Assembly: GCA_003696155.1 (NCBI GenBank)
Contig: RFFP01000017.1
Coordinates: forward strand, 62,001 to 126,000
Length of the DNA stretch: 64,000 nt
DNA from: Acidobacteriota bacterium
GTDB taxonomy: Bacteria > Aquificota > Aquificia > Aquificales > Aquificaceae
Direction: 5' to 3'
A program made the position numbers and the translations under genes. The notes under the pieces were generated by a model. The model made no database searches. It saw only the letters and a program-made list of their open reading frames with translations, and was not told where the DNA came from. Position 1 is the stretch's first letter. Each line of letters starts with the position of its first letter. Shown here piece after piece: positions 53,891-63,075 of the stretch.

Positions 53891-54320
53891 AGAGTGGGAA
53901 GAGTTTTCAGAGCTTATAAAGTTTACCCTTATGGGATACGTGGGTGGTCTTTCCCTCGGTATGACCCTTGACCACCTTGGCTATCAGAAAAGTGCCTTGG
54001 GTCAGTGGGCCGTGCGTACCATCTTCTATGCTCTTAGCGACCAGACGGGTGCAAGCCTTTTAGGCTTGATGTACATGACAAGGAGAGAAGGGAGCTTTAA
54101 AAAAGGCCTTAGGGCCTATCTGAAAAGCCCAGTTATGCTTACAAGCCTTGGGATTGTGCTCCTTGTTCCCCTTGGGCTTTTATTTGCCAGGGTTTTAGGC
54201 TTGAGCCCAACCACTCAACTTTACACTGCCCTCGAAACAGTGGCAGCGAACCTCTGTTGGCTTCCACCCTTGGCAGGATTTTTAGTTGAAAAAAATCAAG
54301 GTAAAGGAGGTTCACCATGA
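53880..54320 (+). CDS. Unknown membrane protein in the metal-export operon
   Basis: A 146-residue protein with three or four probable membrane segments, the clearest at about 85-107 and 113-136. A first half with [15 protein letters not shown] and a basic loop ([12 protein letters not shown]) lies between. No known motif is recognised. It is between the CusB-like gene (11-base overlap) and the DUF411 gene (4-base overlap), so it is likely part of the same function. Confidence 0.75.
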   Translation: MSTKEWEEFSELIKFTLMGYVGGLSLGMTLDHLGYQKSALGQWAVRTIFYALSDQTGASLLGLMYMTRREGSFKKGLRAYLKSPVMLTSLGIVLLVPLGLLFARVLGLSPTTQLYTALETVAANLCWLPPLAGFLVEKNQGKGGSP

Positions 54321-54715
54321 GAAGGTTTTTAGCTCTAATCGTGCTCCATGTTTCTGCTTTTGGGAGTGAGATAATAGCTTATTACACGCCAACATGTGGT
54401 TGCTGTAGCTCCTACTTTTCAAAGCTTGAGAAGAAGGGAATTAAGGTTCAGAGGGTAAAGCTCTCTCCAGAAGAGCTAGGCAGGATGAAGCTTAAAATGG
54501 GAATACCCCCTCAGCTTACTTCCTGCCATACCATGATTTATGAAAACAGGTTTATAGAGGGGCATGTGCCTCCGGAGGGTGTGATTAGGGTATTGAAGGA
54601 CAAGAGTATAAGGGGTGTTGCAAGCCTTCATGGAAAGGTAAGCGGTCTTGGTGGCTTTGAAAGCAGCTACTTTGTAGTAAACAAGGATAACTCTTTCAAG
54701 GAGGTAAAACCATGA
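54317..54715 (+). CDS. DUF411 (CopG-like) periplasmic metal-binding protein
   Basis: A 132-residue exported protein with a signal peptide of about 16 residues. The DUF411 pattern is clear: C27-x-C29-C30 in TPTCGCC, then [17 protein letters not shown] with C70, H71 and H83, and a late loop with [10 protein letters not shown]. Proteins of this family, such as CopG of Pseudomonas, bind copper through such cysteines. It is followed by a NosL-like gene with a 4-base overlap. Confidence 0.9.
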   Translation: MRRFLALIVLHVSAFGSEIIAYYTPTCGCCSSYFSKLEKKGIKVQRVKLSPEELGRMKLKMGIPPQLTSCHTMIYENRFIEGHVPPEGVIRVLKDKSIRGVASLHGKVSGLGGFESSYFVVNKDNSFKEVKP

Positions 54716-55155
54716 GAACCCTTCTTATACTGTTTATAGGTTTTTCCCTAGCCTTTTCCCAACCAAAGGAGCCGCCTAAAGGAGAAAGGTGCGTAATATG
54801 TGGTATGGATGTAAACATAGACCCGAGGTTAACCTCACAGGCGAAGCTAAGGGACGGCTCTTACAGGTATGCAGAGTCACCCAAGCACATTGTACAGTTC
54901 TATCTTGATAACAAGGATAAGGTTTCAGAACTTTGGGTAAGGGATTACCAAAGCGGTAAAGGGATAGACGCAAGAAGAGCCTTTTACGTCCCTATAAAGG
55001 ATGGACCCATGGGACCAGACCTTGCAGCCTTTAGAAGTAATTTAGAAGCTCAAAGGTTTGCGAAGACGGAGAGGGCAGCAAAGGAGAAGGTTTACAGGTT
55101 TATGGATATAAATAAGGAGCTTCTCCAGCGTTTGGAGAAGGGACAGATACATTAA
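54712..55155 (+). CDS. NosL-like copper-binding protein
   Basis: A 147-residue exported protein with a signal peptide ending near residue 16. The metal-binding motif C27-x2-C30-G-M32 (RCVICGMDV) is the NosL signature, and the rest matches NosL (RYAESPKHIVQFY, and FYVPIKDGPMGPD). NosL delivers copper to nitrous oxide reductase in other bacteria. No nos gene is here, so a role in copper export or CuA supply is more likely. It overlaps the DUF411 gene by 4 bases. Confidence 0.88.
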   Translation: MRTLLILFIGFSLAFSQPKEPPKGERCVICGMDVNIDPRLTSQAKLRDGSYRYAESPKHIVQFYLDNKDKVSELWVRDYQSGKGIDARRAFYVPIKDGPMGPDLAAFRSNLEAQRFAKTERAAKEKVYRFMDINKELLQRLEKGQIH

Positions 55156-55169
55156 AGGAGGTGAAGGTC

Positions 55170-55301
55170 ATGATGTGGTGGGATATGACGCGTTGGAACA
55201 TGCACAGTATGGGTTGGAGCATGGGACTCCTGTACATACTTATGCCAATGTTTCTAATCTTTGGAATAGCTGCCTTTATTAAATACCTGCTCAAAGGCTA
55301 G
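55170..55301 (+). CDS. 43-residue Met/Trp-rich membrane peptide in the metal-export operon
   Basis: The first 21 residues (MMWWDMTRWNMHSMGWSMGL to the next Leu) contain seven Met, four Trp and one His. A hydrophobic span follows (LYILMPMFLIFGIAAFI) and a short basic end. AGGAGGTG sits 6 bases before the ATG, one of the best ribosome sites of the window, which supports translation. It lies between the NosL-like gene and cusA. The Met, Trp and His content suggests a Cu(I) or Ag(I) ligand near the membrane. No family is known to me. Confidence 0.8.
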   Translation: MMWWDMTRWNMHSMGWSMGLLYILMPMFLIFGIAAFIKYLLKG

Positions 55302-55308
55302 CTTTCCC

Positions 55309-58300
55309 ATGGTTACCCTTATAAAGGGCCTTATTAAGTATAGGCTTGTAGTACTGCTTTTTATGCTCTTTATCCTGATATACGGCTTTTACTCCTTGAA
55401 AAAGGTGCCCATAGACGCCCTTCCGGACCTCACCGATACGCAGGTGATTATATACTCTGAGTGGCCAGGCCAGGTTCCACAGGTGATAGAAAACCAACTC
55501 ACCTACCCCCTCCTTTCCACCATGTTAGGTCTTCCAAAGGTTAAAACGGTAAGGGGCTACTCGGTGCCCAACTACTCCCTGGTCTATGTAATCTTTGAAG
55601 ATGGCACGGACCTTTACTGGGCACGTTCCAGAGTGCTTGAAAAGCTATCCTCCGTTAGAAGTCAGCTACCCTCTCAAGCCAGTGTGGGGCTTGGACCTGA
55701 TGCCACCGGTGTGGGATGGGTATACCAATATGCCCTATATTCGGAAAAGAGGAGTCTGGATGAGCTATGGAGGCTCCAGAACTTTTACATAAGGTATGCT
55801 TTACTCTCCGTTCCAAATGTATCCGAGGTGGCGTCTGTGGGGGGCTTTGAAAAGGAGTACAGGCTGCTTATAAGACCCGAACACCTTGCACATCACGGAA
55901 TTTCCCTAGAGGATGTGGCAAGGGCTATAAGGGGTTCAAACGTTGAAAGGGGTGGAAAGTACGTGGAGATAAACGGTAGAGAATTTCTCATAAGGGCGGT
56001 GGGCTACGTGAGGGAAAAGGAGGAGATAGAGCAGGCCATAGTAAAGGAGGTTAATGGGATTCCCATAAGGGTTAGGGACCTGGGCAGGGTAGTAGAGACA
56101 CCAGCGCTGAGAATGGGCACCGCAGACCTAAACGGCCTTGGCAATACAGTGGGTGGTATAGTGATTATGCGCTTTGGTGCAGATGCCTACAGCACTATAA
56201 AAGATGTAAAGAAAAAGCTTGAGGAGATAGAAAAGGGCCTTCCCGAGGATGTAAAGATAGTGCAGGTTTATGACAGGTCAGAGCTTATAGAAAGAGCTAT
56301 AAAACATCTGTGGAAGGTGCTTTTGGAAGAGTCTTTTATAGTTCTCTTGGTTGTGGGCCTGTTCCTTCTTAGCTTGGGGCTTAGCTTGTCTGTAGTTATT
56401 TTTCTTGTCCTTTCCCTTCTGGGTACCTTTATTCTGATGAGCCATTGGGGCGTGAATTCTAACATCATGTCCCTTGGCGGTATTGCCATAGCTATAGGCA
56501 CTATGGTGGATGCGGGTATAGTCCTTGTGGAGGCTTTTAGCAGGAAAAGGGAGGAGGGGAAAGAGTTAACGGAAGCCATAGCTGAGGCAACCTCGGAGGT
56601 AGGAAGGCCCATATTCTTTGCCCTTTTGGTTGTAGCCCTTTCCTTCGTTCCCATGCTCGTCTTAAAGGGTCAGGCAGGAAGGCTCTTTGAGCCTCTGGTT
56701 CTAACAAAGACCTATGCCATGGTTGTTGCGTCCATCATTTCCGTAGTCTTCTTCCCAGTCCTTCTTTATTACCTTGGCAGAGGTAAAGTACTGAGGGAAG
56801 AAAAAAACCCAATGGTAAGCCTTCTTATAAGGCTCTATGCACCCATCTTTTATCTTTCTTTGAGGTTAAGGCATGCTATACTTCTGCTTGCCCTTCTTTC
56901 CATACCCGCAACCTATGTCCTTTATAAAAGCTTAGGAAGGGAATATATGCCAGACCTAAGGGAGGGTAGCCTTCTTTATATGCCAGTAACAGCACCGGGC
57001 ATATCCCTTCAGGAGGTTCAAAAGCTTCTCACCCTTCAGGACAGGATAATAAAGGGCTTTCCAGAGGTGGAAAGCGTCTTTGGGAAGGCTGGCAGGGCAA
57101 ACACACCAACCGACCCAGCCCCCCTTTCCATGATAGAGACCACCATTATCCTAAAGCCCGAAAGCCAATGGCGTGAGGGTATGACCCATGAAAAGCTCCT
57201 TTCTGAACTGGACAGGGCTCTGCAGGTGCCTGGCGTTGTCAACAGTTGGACCATGCCCATAAAGGGAAGGATAGATATGATAAGCACGGGCATAAGGACA
57301 CCCTTAGGTATTAAGGTATTTGGAAAAGATATAGAAGAGCTTTCAGAGCTTGTACTGGAGATTGAAAGTGCCCTTTCTGGTATGGAGGGAATTATAAGCC
57401 TGTATGGGGAGAGGTTAACGGGTGCAACCTATATGGAGGTCATACCAAAGAGGGAAAGACTTTCCTTATATGGTCTCTCCTTTGAAGAGCTCACCTCAAC
57501 CGTGGATATGCTCCTTGCCAACACCCCCCTTTCCCTTTTCCTCTCGGATAGGGAAAGATACAGCATAACCTTAGGCGTTCCCTTGGACTATAGGGAGAGA
57601 CTGGAAAGCCTTTTACTTCCCGTTGGAGATAGGCTCGTACCCCTCGGCTCGGTGGCAGAGATAATAAGGAAAGAGAGCCCCATGGAGATAAAGTCTGAAA
57701 ATGGTATGCTTGTAGCCTACCTGTACATAACACCAAAGCCCGGAGCTGATATAGAGAAAATCAAGCAAGAGGGCGACAGAAAAATAAGAGAAAGGGTAAG
57801 CCTTCCACAGGGTTATTACTACCAGTGGAGTGGTCAATTTGAATACTGGCAAAGGGCAATGGAGGACCTAAAGATAATAATCCCCCTTGTCATACTTGGT
57901 ATAGTAGTCCTGGTCTACCTAAGCCTTAACAGAGTATTTGAAACCTTTTTAGTTCTATTTACTTTGCCTTCCTCTTTACTTGGTGGCTTTTTATTTATGT
58001 ATCTCTTTGACTATAAACTCTCAGTGGCATCCATAGCTGGCTTTCTTGCCCTTTTGGGTATAGCGGCAGAGATGGGTATAGTTATGGTCGTCTATATCAT
58101 GATGTCCCTTGAAAGGTATAAGGGGGGAAACTTTGAGGAAGCACTTTACGAGGGAGCGGTTAAAAGGATAAGGCCCAAGAGCATGACCATGTTCACAGTA
58201 GTTGTAGGCCTCTTACCCGCCATATACCTTCAGGGAACGGGTTCGGAGGTTATATCAAGAATAGCCCTGCCCATGCTGGGGGGAGTAATATCTTCCTTTC

Positions 58301-58368
58301 TGACGGCCCTTTTGGTGATACCAGCCCTTTACTACGTGTGGCTAAGTAGGAATAGGGTATATTTATAA
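55309..58368 (+). CDS. CusA-type heavy-metal RND efflux pump
   Basis: A 1019-residue RND pump of the HME group. VYDRSELIERAI and RANTPTDPAPLSMIETT are HME-type signatures. M558, M608 and M657 each match M573, M623 and M672 of E. coli CusA with the same offset of 15, so the copper/silver site appears intact. The proton relay includes D401 in TMVDAGIVLVEA. It is the final large gene of the metal operon. The tat genes begin 2 bases after its stop. Confidence 0.94.
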   Translation: MVTLIKGLIKYRLVVLLFMLFILIYGFYSLKKVPIDALPDLTDTQVIIYSEWPGQVPQVIENQLTYPLLSTMLGLPKVKTVRGYSVPNYSLVYVIFEDGTDLYWARSRVLEKLSSVRSQLPSQASVGLGPDATGVGWVYQYALYSEKRSLDELWRLQNFYIRYALLSVPNVSEVASVGGFEKEYRLLIRPEHLAHHGISLEDVARAIRGSNVERGGKYVEINGREFLIRAVGYVREKEEIEQAIVKEVNGIPIRVRDLGRVVETPALRMGTADLNGLGNTVGGIVIMRFGADAYSTIKDVKKKLEEIEKGLPEDVKIVQVYDRSELIERAIKHLWKVLLEESFIVLLVVGLFLLSLGLSLSVVIFLVLSLLGTFILMSHWGVNSNIMSLGGIAIAIGTMVDAGIVLVEAFSRKREEGKELTEAIAEATSEVGRPIFFALLVVALSFVPMLVLKGQAGRLFEPLVLTKTYAMVVASIISVVFFPVLLYYLGRGKVLREEKNPMVSLLIRLYAPIFYLSLRLRHAILLLALLSIPATYVLYKSLGREYMPDLREGSLLYMPVTAPGISLQEVQKLLTLQDRIIKGFPEVESVFGKAGRANTPTDPAPLSMIETTIILKPESQWREGMTHEKLLSELDRALQVPGVVNSWTMPIKGRIDMISTGIRTPLGIKVFGKDIEELSELVLEIESALSGMEGIISLYGERLTGATYMEVIPKRERLSLYGLSFEELTSTVDMLLANTPLSLFLSDRERYSITLGVPLDYRERLESLLLPVGDRLVPLGSVAEIIRKESPMEIKSENGMLVAYLYITPKPGADIEKIKQEGDRKIRERVSLPQGYYYQWSGQFEYWQRAMEDLKIIIPLVILGIVVLVYLSLNRVFETFLVLFTLPSSLLGGFLFMYLFDYKLSVASIAGFLALLGIAAEMGIVMVVYIMMSLERYKGGNFEEALYEGAVKRIRPKSMTMFTVVVGLLPAIYLQGTGSEVISRIALPMLGGVISSFLTALLVIPALYYVWLSRNRVYL

Positions 58369-58370
58369 GC

Positions 58371-58676
58371 ATGGAGTTTCCCGAACTTATAGTTATACTG
58401 GCGGTTGCCTTCATCTTCCTTGGGCCGGAAAGGATGATGGAGGTGGCCACCAAGCTTGGTGAGTTTGCAAGGAAGATTAGAGAAACCTGGGATGAGCTCA
58501 GATATCAGATGTATCTGGAGAATGTTAACAGAAAGATAGATGAGGAATCTAAGAGTATAAGCTACGAGGAAGCTATAACTTTAGAAGAGGAGGCAAAGAA
58601 GGAAGATGACCAATCAGGACCTTCCCAGGATGCCCTTGACGGAGCATCTGAGGGAACTAAGAAACAGGCTGATTAA
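58371..58676 (+). CDS. Twin-arginine translocase subunit TatA/TatB
   Basis: A 101-residue protein with a membrane helix at about 4-18, the hinge FLGPERMM and an amphipathic helix (EVATKLGEFARKIRETWDEL), then an acidic tail. The GPERM hinge is closer to TatB, but A and B are hard to tell apart by sequence. It starts 2 bases after cusA and overlaps tatC by 71 bases. Confidence 0.88.
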   Translation: MEFPELIVILAVAFIFLGPERMMEVATKLGEFARKIRETWDELRYQMYLENVNRKIDEESKSISYEEAITLEEEAKKEDDQSGPSQDALDGASEGTKKQAD

Positions 58677-59364
58677 GTCCCTTATAGCCTTTTTTGTTGG
58701 CACGGGCGTTGCCTTCTACTTTGCCAGTTATATCTTCGAGGTTCTTAAGGAGCCGGTAAAAAGGTCCTATCCGCGGGTTGAGCTTGTAACCCTCTCTCCA
58801 ACAGAGCCCCTCTTTATACTTTTGAAAATATCCGTAGTAGCCGGTTTTATACTCTCACTACCTGTTGTGCTTTACCAACTTTGGAGATTCGTCGAGCCAG
58901 CCCTCTACCCCAACGAAAAGAAACTTTTTATCCCCCTCACCCTCTTTTCCATAGCTCTTTTTCTCTTAGGGGTTTCCTTCTCCTACTTCGTGGTTCTTCC
59001 TTTGGCTCTTAAGTTTCTCTTGGGCATAGGTCTGTCCCAACTTCAGGCAACCCCCTTCTTATCTGTTAACCTGTATATATCCTTCCTTCTGAAGATGATA
59101 GTAGGCTTTGGTCTAGCCTTTGAGCTTCCAGTTATAGTTTTCTTGCTTCAAAGGTCTGGTATAGTTTCAGAAGATCAGCTTAAAAGTTTTAGAAAGTACT
59201 TCATAGTCATAGCCTTTGTTGCCGGTGCCCTTATTGCTCCTGATGTTACCACTCAGGTACTCATGGCCATACCTCTTATAGTTCTCTATGAGATATCCCT
59301 TCTTGTGGGTAAGCTGGGTAAGAAAAAATCAAAAGAGACTGCCATGGAGGTCTTGCAGGAATGA
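58606..59364 (+). CDS. tatC: Sec-independent translocase TatC
   Basis: A 252-residue, six-helix membrane protein that recognises twin-arginine signals. PLTEHLRELRNRLI is the conserved start, and FVEPALYPNEKKLF, LPLALKFLL and AFELPVIVFLL follow. ATG 58606 gives a 71-base overlap with the TatA/B gene; an internal ATG 58630 (MPLTEH) would cut this to 47 bases. Together they export folded proteins, such as those with metal centres. Confidence 0.95.
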   Translation: MTNQDLPRMPLTEHLRELRNRLIKSLIAFFVGTGVAFYFASYIFEVLKEPVKRSYPRVELVTLSPTEPLFILLKISVVAGFILSLPVVLYQLWRFVEPALYPNEKKLFIPLTLFSIALFLLGVSFSYFVVLPLALKFLLGIGLSQLQATPFLSVNLYISFLLKMIVGFGLAFELPVIVFLLQRSGIVSEDQLKSFRKYFIVIAFVAGALIAPDVTTQVLMAIPLIVLYEISLLVGKLGKKKSKETAMEVLQE

Positions 59365-60317
59365 GGGTGCTCCTAACAGGAGCAACGGGCTTCGTGGGTA
59401 GGTACATAGTAAAGGAGCTTTTAGAAAGAGGCTACCAAGTTGGAGCCACTGTAAGAAGCCTCTCAAAGGCGGAAAGGCTGTTTGGTAAAAGCCTTAGCTA
59501 TTTCCCAGTAGAGCTTGATGATAAAAGAGGTCTTCTAGAGGTGTTTAAGGAGTTTTCACCTAAGTTCCTCATACACCTTATTGGCATACTTGTTCAGGAC
59601 AGAAGGAGTGGGGAGACTTTTATGAGGGTTCATTACCTTTTTTCACGTACGCTTTACGAGGTTGCAAGGGAGTGCGGTGGTATAGAAAAGGTAATTCATA
59701 TGAGTGCCCTGGGCACTCATCAAGATGCACCCTCTCTCTACCATCGCACCAAGTATATGGCGGAGCAGGAGCTAAAAAGGTCTGGACTCAAATACACCAT
59801 AATTAGACCCTCAATAATATTGGGACCTGAGCAGAGGCTTTTTTTTGATATGTGGCGCATAACAAAGCTTCTACCCATGGTAGCCCTACCAGGCTTTGGA
59901 AACTACCTTTTCCAACCCGTGGATGTGAGAGATGTAGCCTGTGCCTTTGTAAAAGCTTTGGAGCTCCCAAAGTCGGACTTTAAGACCTACGAACTCTGTG
60001 GCGACAGTAGGGTTAGCTTCAAAAGCCTTCTAGAAGATATATTCAAAGCCTGGAACAGAAAGGTTCTTCTTCTTCCCTTCCCTAAGGTAGGCATGTACCT
60101 TTCCGGTATGCTCCTTGAAAGGCTTATACAACCACCGCCCTTTAGCTCAGACCAGATGCTCATGATGTGGAGGGATAACGTGTGCGGTCTTGATAAGGAT
60201 GTGGAAAGTAGGGGAGTGCTGGAGCTCTGCGGTAGAGATGCCATAAGCTATAAAGAGTCCCTAAGATGGAGCCTTGAGGGTTTTAAGTCTCTGATAGGGG
60301 GCAAAGCCAATGCCTGA
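59361..60317 (+). CDS. NAD(P)-binding SDR, NDUFA9-like
   Basis: A 318-residue atypical short-chain dehydrogenase. The cofactor loop GATGFVG is at 7-13, and VIHMSALG and [12 protein letters not shown] follow. This pattern is that of the NDUFA9/YwnB-like group, related to complex I accessory proteins and sugar-nucleotide epimerases. The substrate is unknown. It overlaps tatC by 4 bases and pyrD by 8. Confidence 0.85.
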   Translation: MRVLLTGATGFVGRYIVKELLERGYQVGATVRSLSKAERLFGKSLSYFPVELDDKRGLLEVFKEFSPKFLIHLIGILVQDRRSGETFMRVHYLFSRTLYEVARECGGIEKVIHMSALGTHQDAPSLYHRTKYMAEQELKRSGLKYTIIRPSIILGPEQRLFFDMWRITKLLPMVALPGFGNYLFQPVDVRDVACAFVKALELPKSDFKTYELCGDSRVSFKSLLEDIFKAWNRKVLLLPFPKVGMYLSGMLLERLIQPPPFSSDQMLMMWRDNVCGLDKDVESRGVLELCGRDAISYKESLRWSLEGFKSLIGGKANA

Positions 60318-61242
60318 CCTTTCCATTAGCCTCTTTGGTGTTACTTTTAAAAACCCCGTGTGGACTGCCTCGGGCACCTTTGGCTACGGGCTGGAGGCTA
60401 TGGAGCTCTATAACGTCTCAGAGCTTGGTGCTATAGTCACAAAGGGTATATCTTTAAAACCGAGGGAGGGCAACCCACCGGAGCGTATAGCGGAAACTCC
60501 CTGTGGCATGCTAAACTCCATAGGACTGCAAAACCCAGGGGTGGAAGGCTTTCTTAAGAAGATATACCCAAACATCAAGGATATAGATACCCATATAATA
60601 GCTAATGTCTTTGGAGAGACGGAGGAGGAGTATTTAGAGGTCTGCCTTGCCTTGGAAGAGGCACAGAAGGTGGTAGCCTACGAGCTAAACGTATCTTGTC
60701 CCAACGTGAAAAAGGGCGGTATGCTTTTCGGTCATGACCCCATTGTCCTTGAGAGGCTTGTAGACAGGGTAAAGTCAAAGGTCAAAAAGCCCGTGCTTGT
60801 TAAGCTATCACCAAACGTAGGAAATGTAAGGGAATTTGCCAAGGTCTGCATAGACGCCGGAGCGGATGGGCTTGTGCTCATAAACACCCTTCTTGGTATG
60901 AAGATAGATGTAAGCTCCCAAAAGCCCGAGCTCTCAACCCTGATGGGAGGTCTTTCAGGACCAGCCATACTACCCATAGCGGTGCGTATGGTTTGGGAGG
61001 TATTTTCTTCTTACGGACAGTCCATACCCATAGTGGGCGTGGGTGGAATATACGATACAGACTCGGCCCTTCAGCACGTGCTTGCAGGGGCATCCTGTAT
61101 ACAGGTAGGAACAGTCAACTTCTTTGACCCTTATGCACCCCTAAAGATACGGAAGGGCCTTGAAGAACACCTAAGGGAAAGGGGCATAGAGGACTTTAAG
61201 GAGCTAGTTGGGAGGGCTCATAGGATGGTGGTGAAGTCTTAA
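60310..61242 (+). CDS. pyrD: Dihydroorotate dehydrogenase, class 1B
   Basis: A 310-residue FMN enzyme of pyrimidine synthesis. [18 protein letters not shown] and the active-site C130 in [13 protein letters not shown] define class 1. [10 protein letters not shown] and a cytosolic sequence without a membrane anchor favour class 1B, which needs PyrK to pass electrons to NAD. No pyrK is adjacent. Its end overlaps the O-antigen-ligase-like gene by 47 bases. Confidence 0.94.
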   Translation: MPDLSISLFGVTFKNPVWTASGTFGYGLEAMELYNVSELGAIVTKGISLKPREGNPPERIAETPCGMLNSIGLQNPGVEGFLKKIYPNIKDIDTHIIANVFGETEEEYLEVCLALEEAQKVVAYELNVSCPNVKKGGMLFGHDPIVLERLVDRVKSKVKKPVLVKLSPNVGNVREFAKVCIDAGADGLVLINTLLGMKIDVSSQKPELSTLMGGLSGPAILPIAVRMVWEVFSSYGQSIPIVGVGGIYDTDSALQHVLAGASCIQVGTVNFFDPYAPLKIRKGLEEHLRERGIEDFKELVGRAHRMVVKS

Positions 61243-62347
61243 GCCTTTCAACTACCCCAAAGAGTATAAGATAGAGGGGTAACATTGCATCCCAAAAGAA
61301 GGTGAAAAGCGCACCAACAAGATGAGCACCCAACATGAGCATTAAAGGCATAAGTAGATAATCCCTGTTTTCTGAAAACTTAAAGCGGAGAAGAAATCTA
61401 AAGTAGGATAGGCATATCCAAGCTATGGCGAGCACACCCATTAGACCCTTTTCTATAAACTCGGATAGGAGTATGAAAGACTCATAGATGCCACCCACAG
61501 GACTTTTGGGCTCCAAATAAAAGCCCGAGTTTGTTCCATGGCCTATGAGTAGAGGGAGCCAGTTTCCTTCTTTTATGTCTTTTTTAATCACCTGTATACC
61601 GGCCTCTGCTATCTGCCATCTCAGGCTTGATATGGTGTTCATAGTTTCCCTATCGAGGGTCCTCTGGTCAAGCACTACCTCTTTTACAGCCTTGTACCTT
61701 GGGTCTATCTGTAGAAAAACTGCCACACCGATGACTGTAATCAGTGTCAAAGAAAACAGGGTCAAGACCGTATAAGCCCTTGGCAACCTACCCCTAAAGA
61801 TAAAAAGAAAGGCAAAAAAGGAAAATAGGAGTCCCAGTATGGCTGACCTTCTCATGCTGAGAAAGACGGTAGCGGAGAAGATGAGGAAGGGCAGAAGGTA
61901 AAGAAGATGTCTTTTGTATAGCGTCAAAGAGAGTGCAGAGAGGGCAAAAAGGGTATAGAAGGCTCCCACCTCAAACCAGCCACCCCATAACATCCTGACC
62001 TGCCCAGTTTGGTAAAAGTTATAAAGGACCACAGGTAAAAAAGCTGTTCCCAAAAGTGTAAGGAAGAGGTTATACCTGTATAGGTCTTTTTCTCCCAACT
62101 TTATGGTAGCTCCCAGGGGGTAAACCAAGAGAAAAAGACTTCGCTCTATAGCCTTTCCAATTTGAGATGGTGTATATAGTAAGGTTGAAACTGTGGTAGT
62201 AAAAAAGTGCAGTATGAGGGGTAATACCATCTTGCCTTTAAGGATTGCCCTGTGATACAGAATAAAGGGAATTAGTAAAACCACTGCAGCCTCAAAGAGG
62301 CTTATGGATGAGACCGCAAGGAGAGTAAGCGCTATAAGCATTTTCAT
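61196..62347 (-). CDS. O-antigen ligase/polymerase-like membrane protein
   Basis: A 383-residue protein with 10-12 predicted membrane segments. A large periplasmic loop lies at about 210-285 with [31 protein letters not shown], as in Wzy/WaaL (O-antigen ligase) proteins, and [14 protein letters not shown] resembles the family helix. It would polymerise or attach surface sugars to lipid A. It overlaps bioW by 4 bases at its start, and pyrD by 47 bases tail to tail. Confidence 0.85.
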   Translation of the reverse strand: MKMLIALTLLAVSSISLFEAAVVLLIPFILYHRAILKGKMVLPLILHFFTTTVSTLLYTPSQIGKAIERSLFLLVYPLGATIKLGEKDLYRYNLFLTLLGTAFLPVVLYNFYQTGQVRMLWGGWFEVGAFYTLFALSALSLTLYKRHLLYLLPFLIFSATVFLSMRRSAILGLLFSFFAFLFIFRGRLPRAYTVLTLFSLTLITVIGVAVFLQIDPRYKAVKEVVLDQRTLDRETMNTISSLRWQIAEAGIQVIKKDIKEGNWLPLLIGHGTNSGFYLEPKSPVGGIYESFILLSEFIEKGLMGVLAIAWICLSYFRFLLRFKFSENRDYLLMPLMLMLGAHLVGALFTFFWDAMLPLYLILFGVVERLKTSPPSYEPSQLAP

Positions 62348-63075
62348 AGCTCCTCTATCAGTACTGCCCTCTTCTCAAGACAGTGTATGACCTTTGAAGC
62401 CTCCTTTTTCCTCACAAAATAAACCCTACCGCCTAAGGCTACTCCAAACTCCTTCATAGGTTTGATCCTTACGTAGCCTATACTCTTACCTGCCACATAG
62501 CCAGTTATATAATCTGGGTCATCGCTCCAACATAACTCCGCTATTACACCGCAATAGAGGTTTTTAGTGGCTAAGGCCAAGGCATCCAAAAGCCTCTCTC
62601 TATATTCCTTCTTTATACCCCTCTTCATTAGCAAACTCTTTATATGCTTTCTATCCTCCCAGTCAAACCTTATCGTCCTTATCCCCTTCTCCTGGTTGGG
62701 CTCAAGCCTCTCACCCGTACTTATATCCATAAGCACAGCACCCCTCATATTGCCACCCTTCGGGCTGGGCCCTCTCCTTAAGAGCTCTAAAGCCTTATAT
62801 GCCAAGCCTTCAGGCACCCCTTCCTCCATAAGTTTCTTTACCGCAAAGCTGTGGGCTTCCTCTACGGTTTTGAAGTCAAAACTGTATATGGGTAGGGCTT
62901 TTTCTATTCTTTCTAACTCTTGAAGCTCTTCTATAGTTAGCACTATCGTATCATATTGCTTTGGCCTTTTTAGAAGTTCCTTTACTGTTTTCTCAAGGTC
63001 TTGCTTTAACACTATCCTTTCCGCACCGGAGACGTGCTTCCCCTGAAGCTCAGCCCTCATACGTACGCTAATCAT
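62344..63075 (-). CDS. bioW: 6-carboxyhexanoate--CoA ligase (pimeloyl-CoA synthetase) BioW
   Basis: A 243-residue enzyme that makes pimeloyl-CoA, a biotin precursor, from pimelate. SVRMRAELQGKHVSGAER at the start, RGAVLMDISTGERL from 111, ELCWSDDPDYITGYVA at 180-195 and GGRVYF at 215-220 are BioW hallmarks. Biotin genes are not adjacent: it lies between a glycosyltransferase (8-base overlap) and an O-antigen-ligase-like gene (4-base overlap). Confidence 0.93.
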   Translation of the reverse strand: MISVRMRAELQGKHVSGAERIVLKQDLEKTVKELLKRPKQYDTIVLTIEELQELERIEKALPIYSFDFKTVEEAHSFAVKKLMEEGVPEGLAYKALELLRRGPSPKGGNMRGAVLMDISTGERLEPNQEKGIRTIRFDWEDRKHIKSLLMKRGIKKEYRERLLDALALATKNLYCGVIAELCWSDDPDYITGYVAGKSIGYVRIKPMKEFGVALGGRVYFVRKKEASKVIHCLEKRAVLIEEL

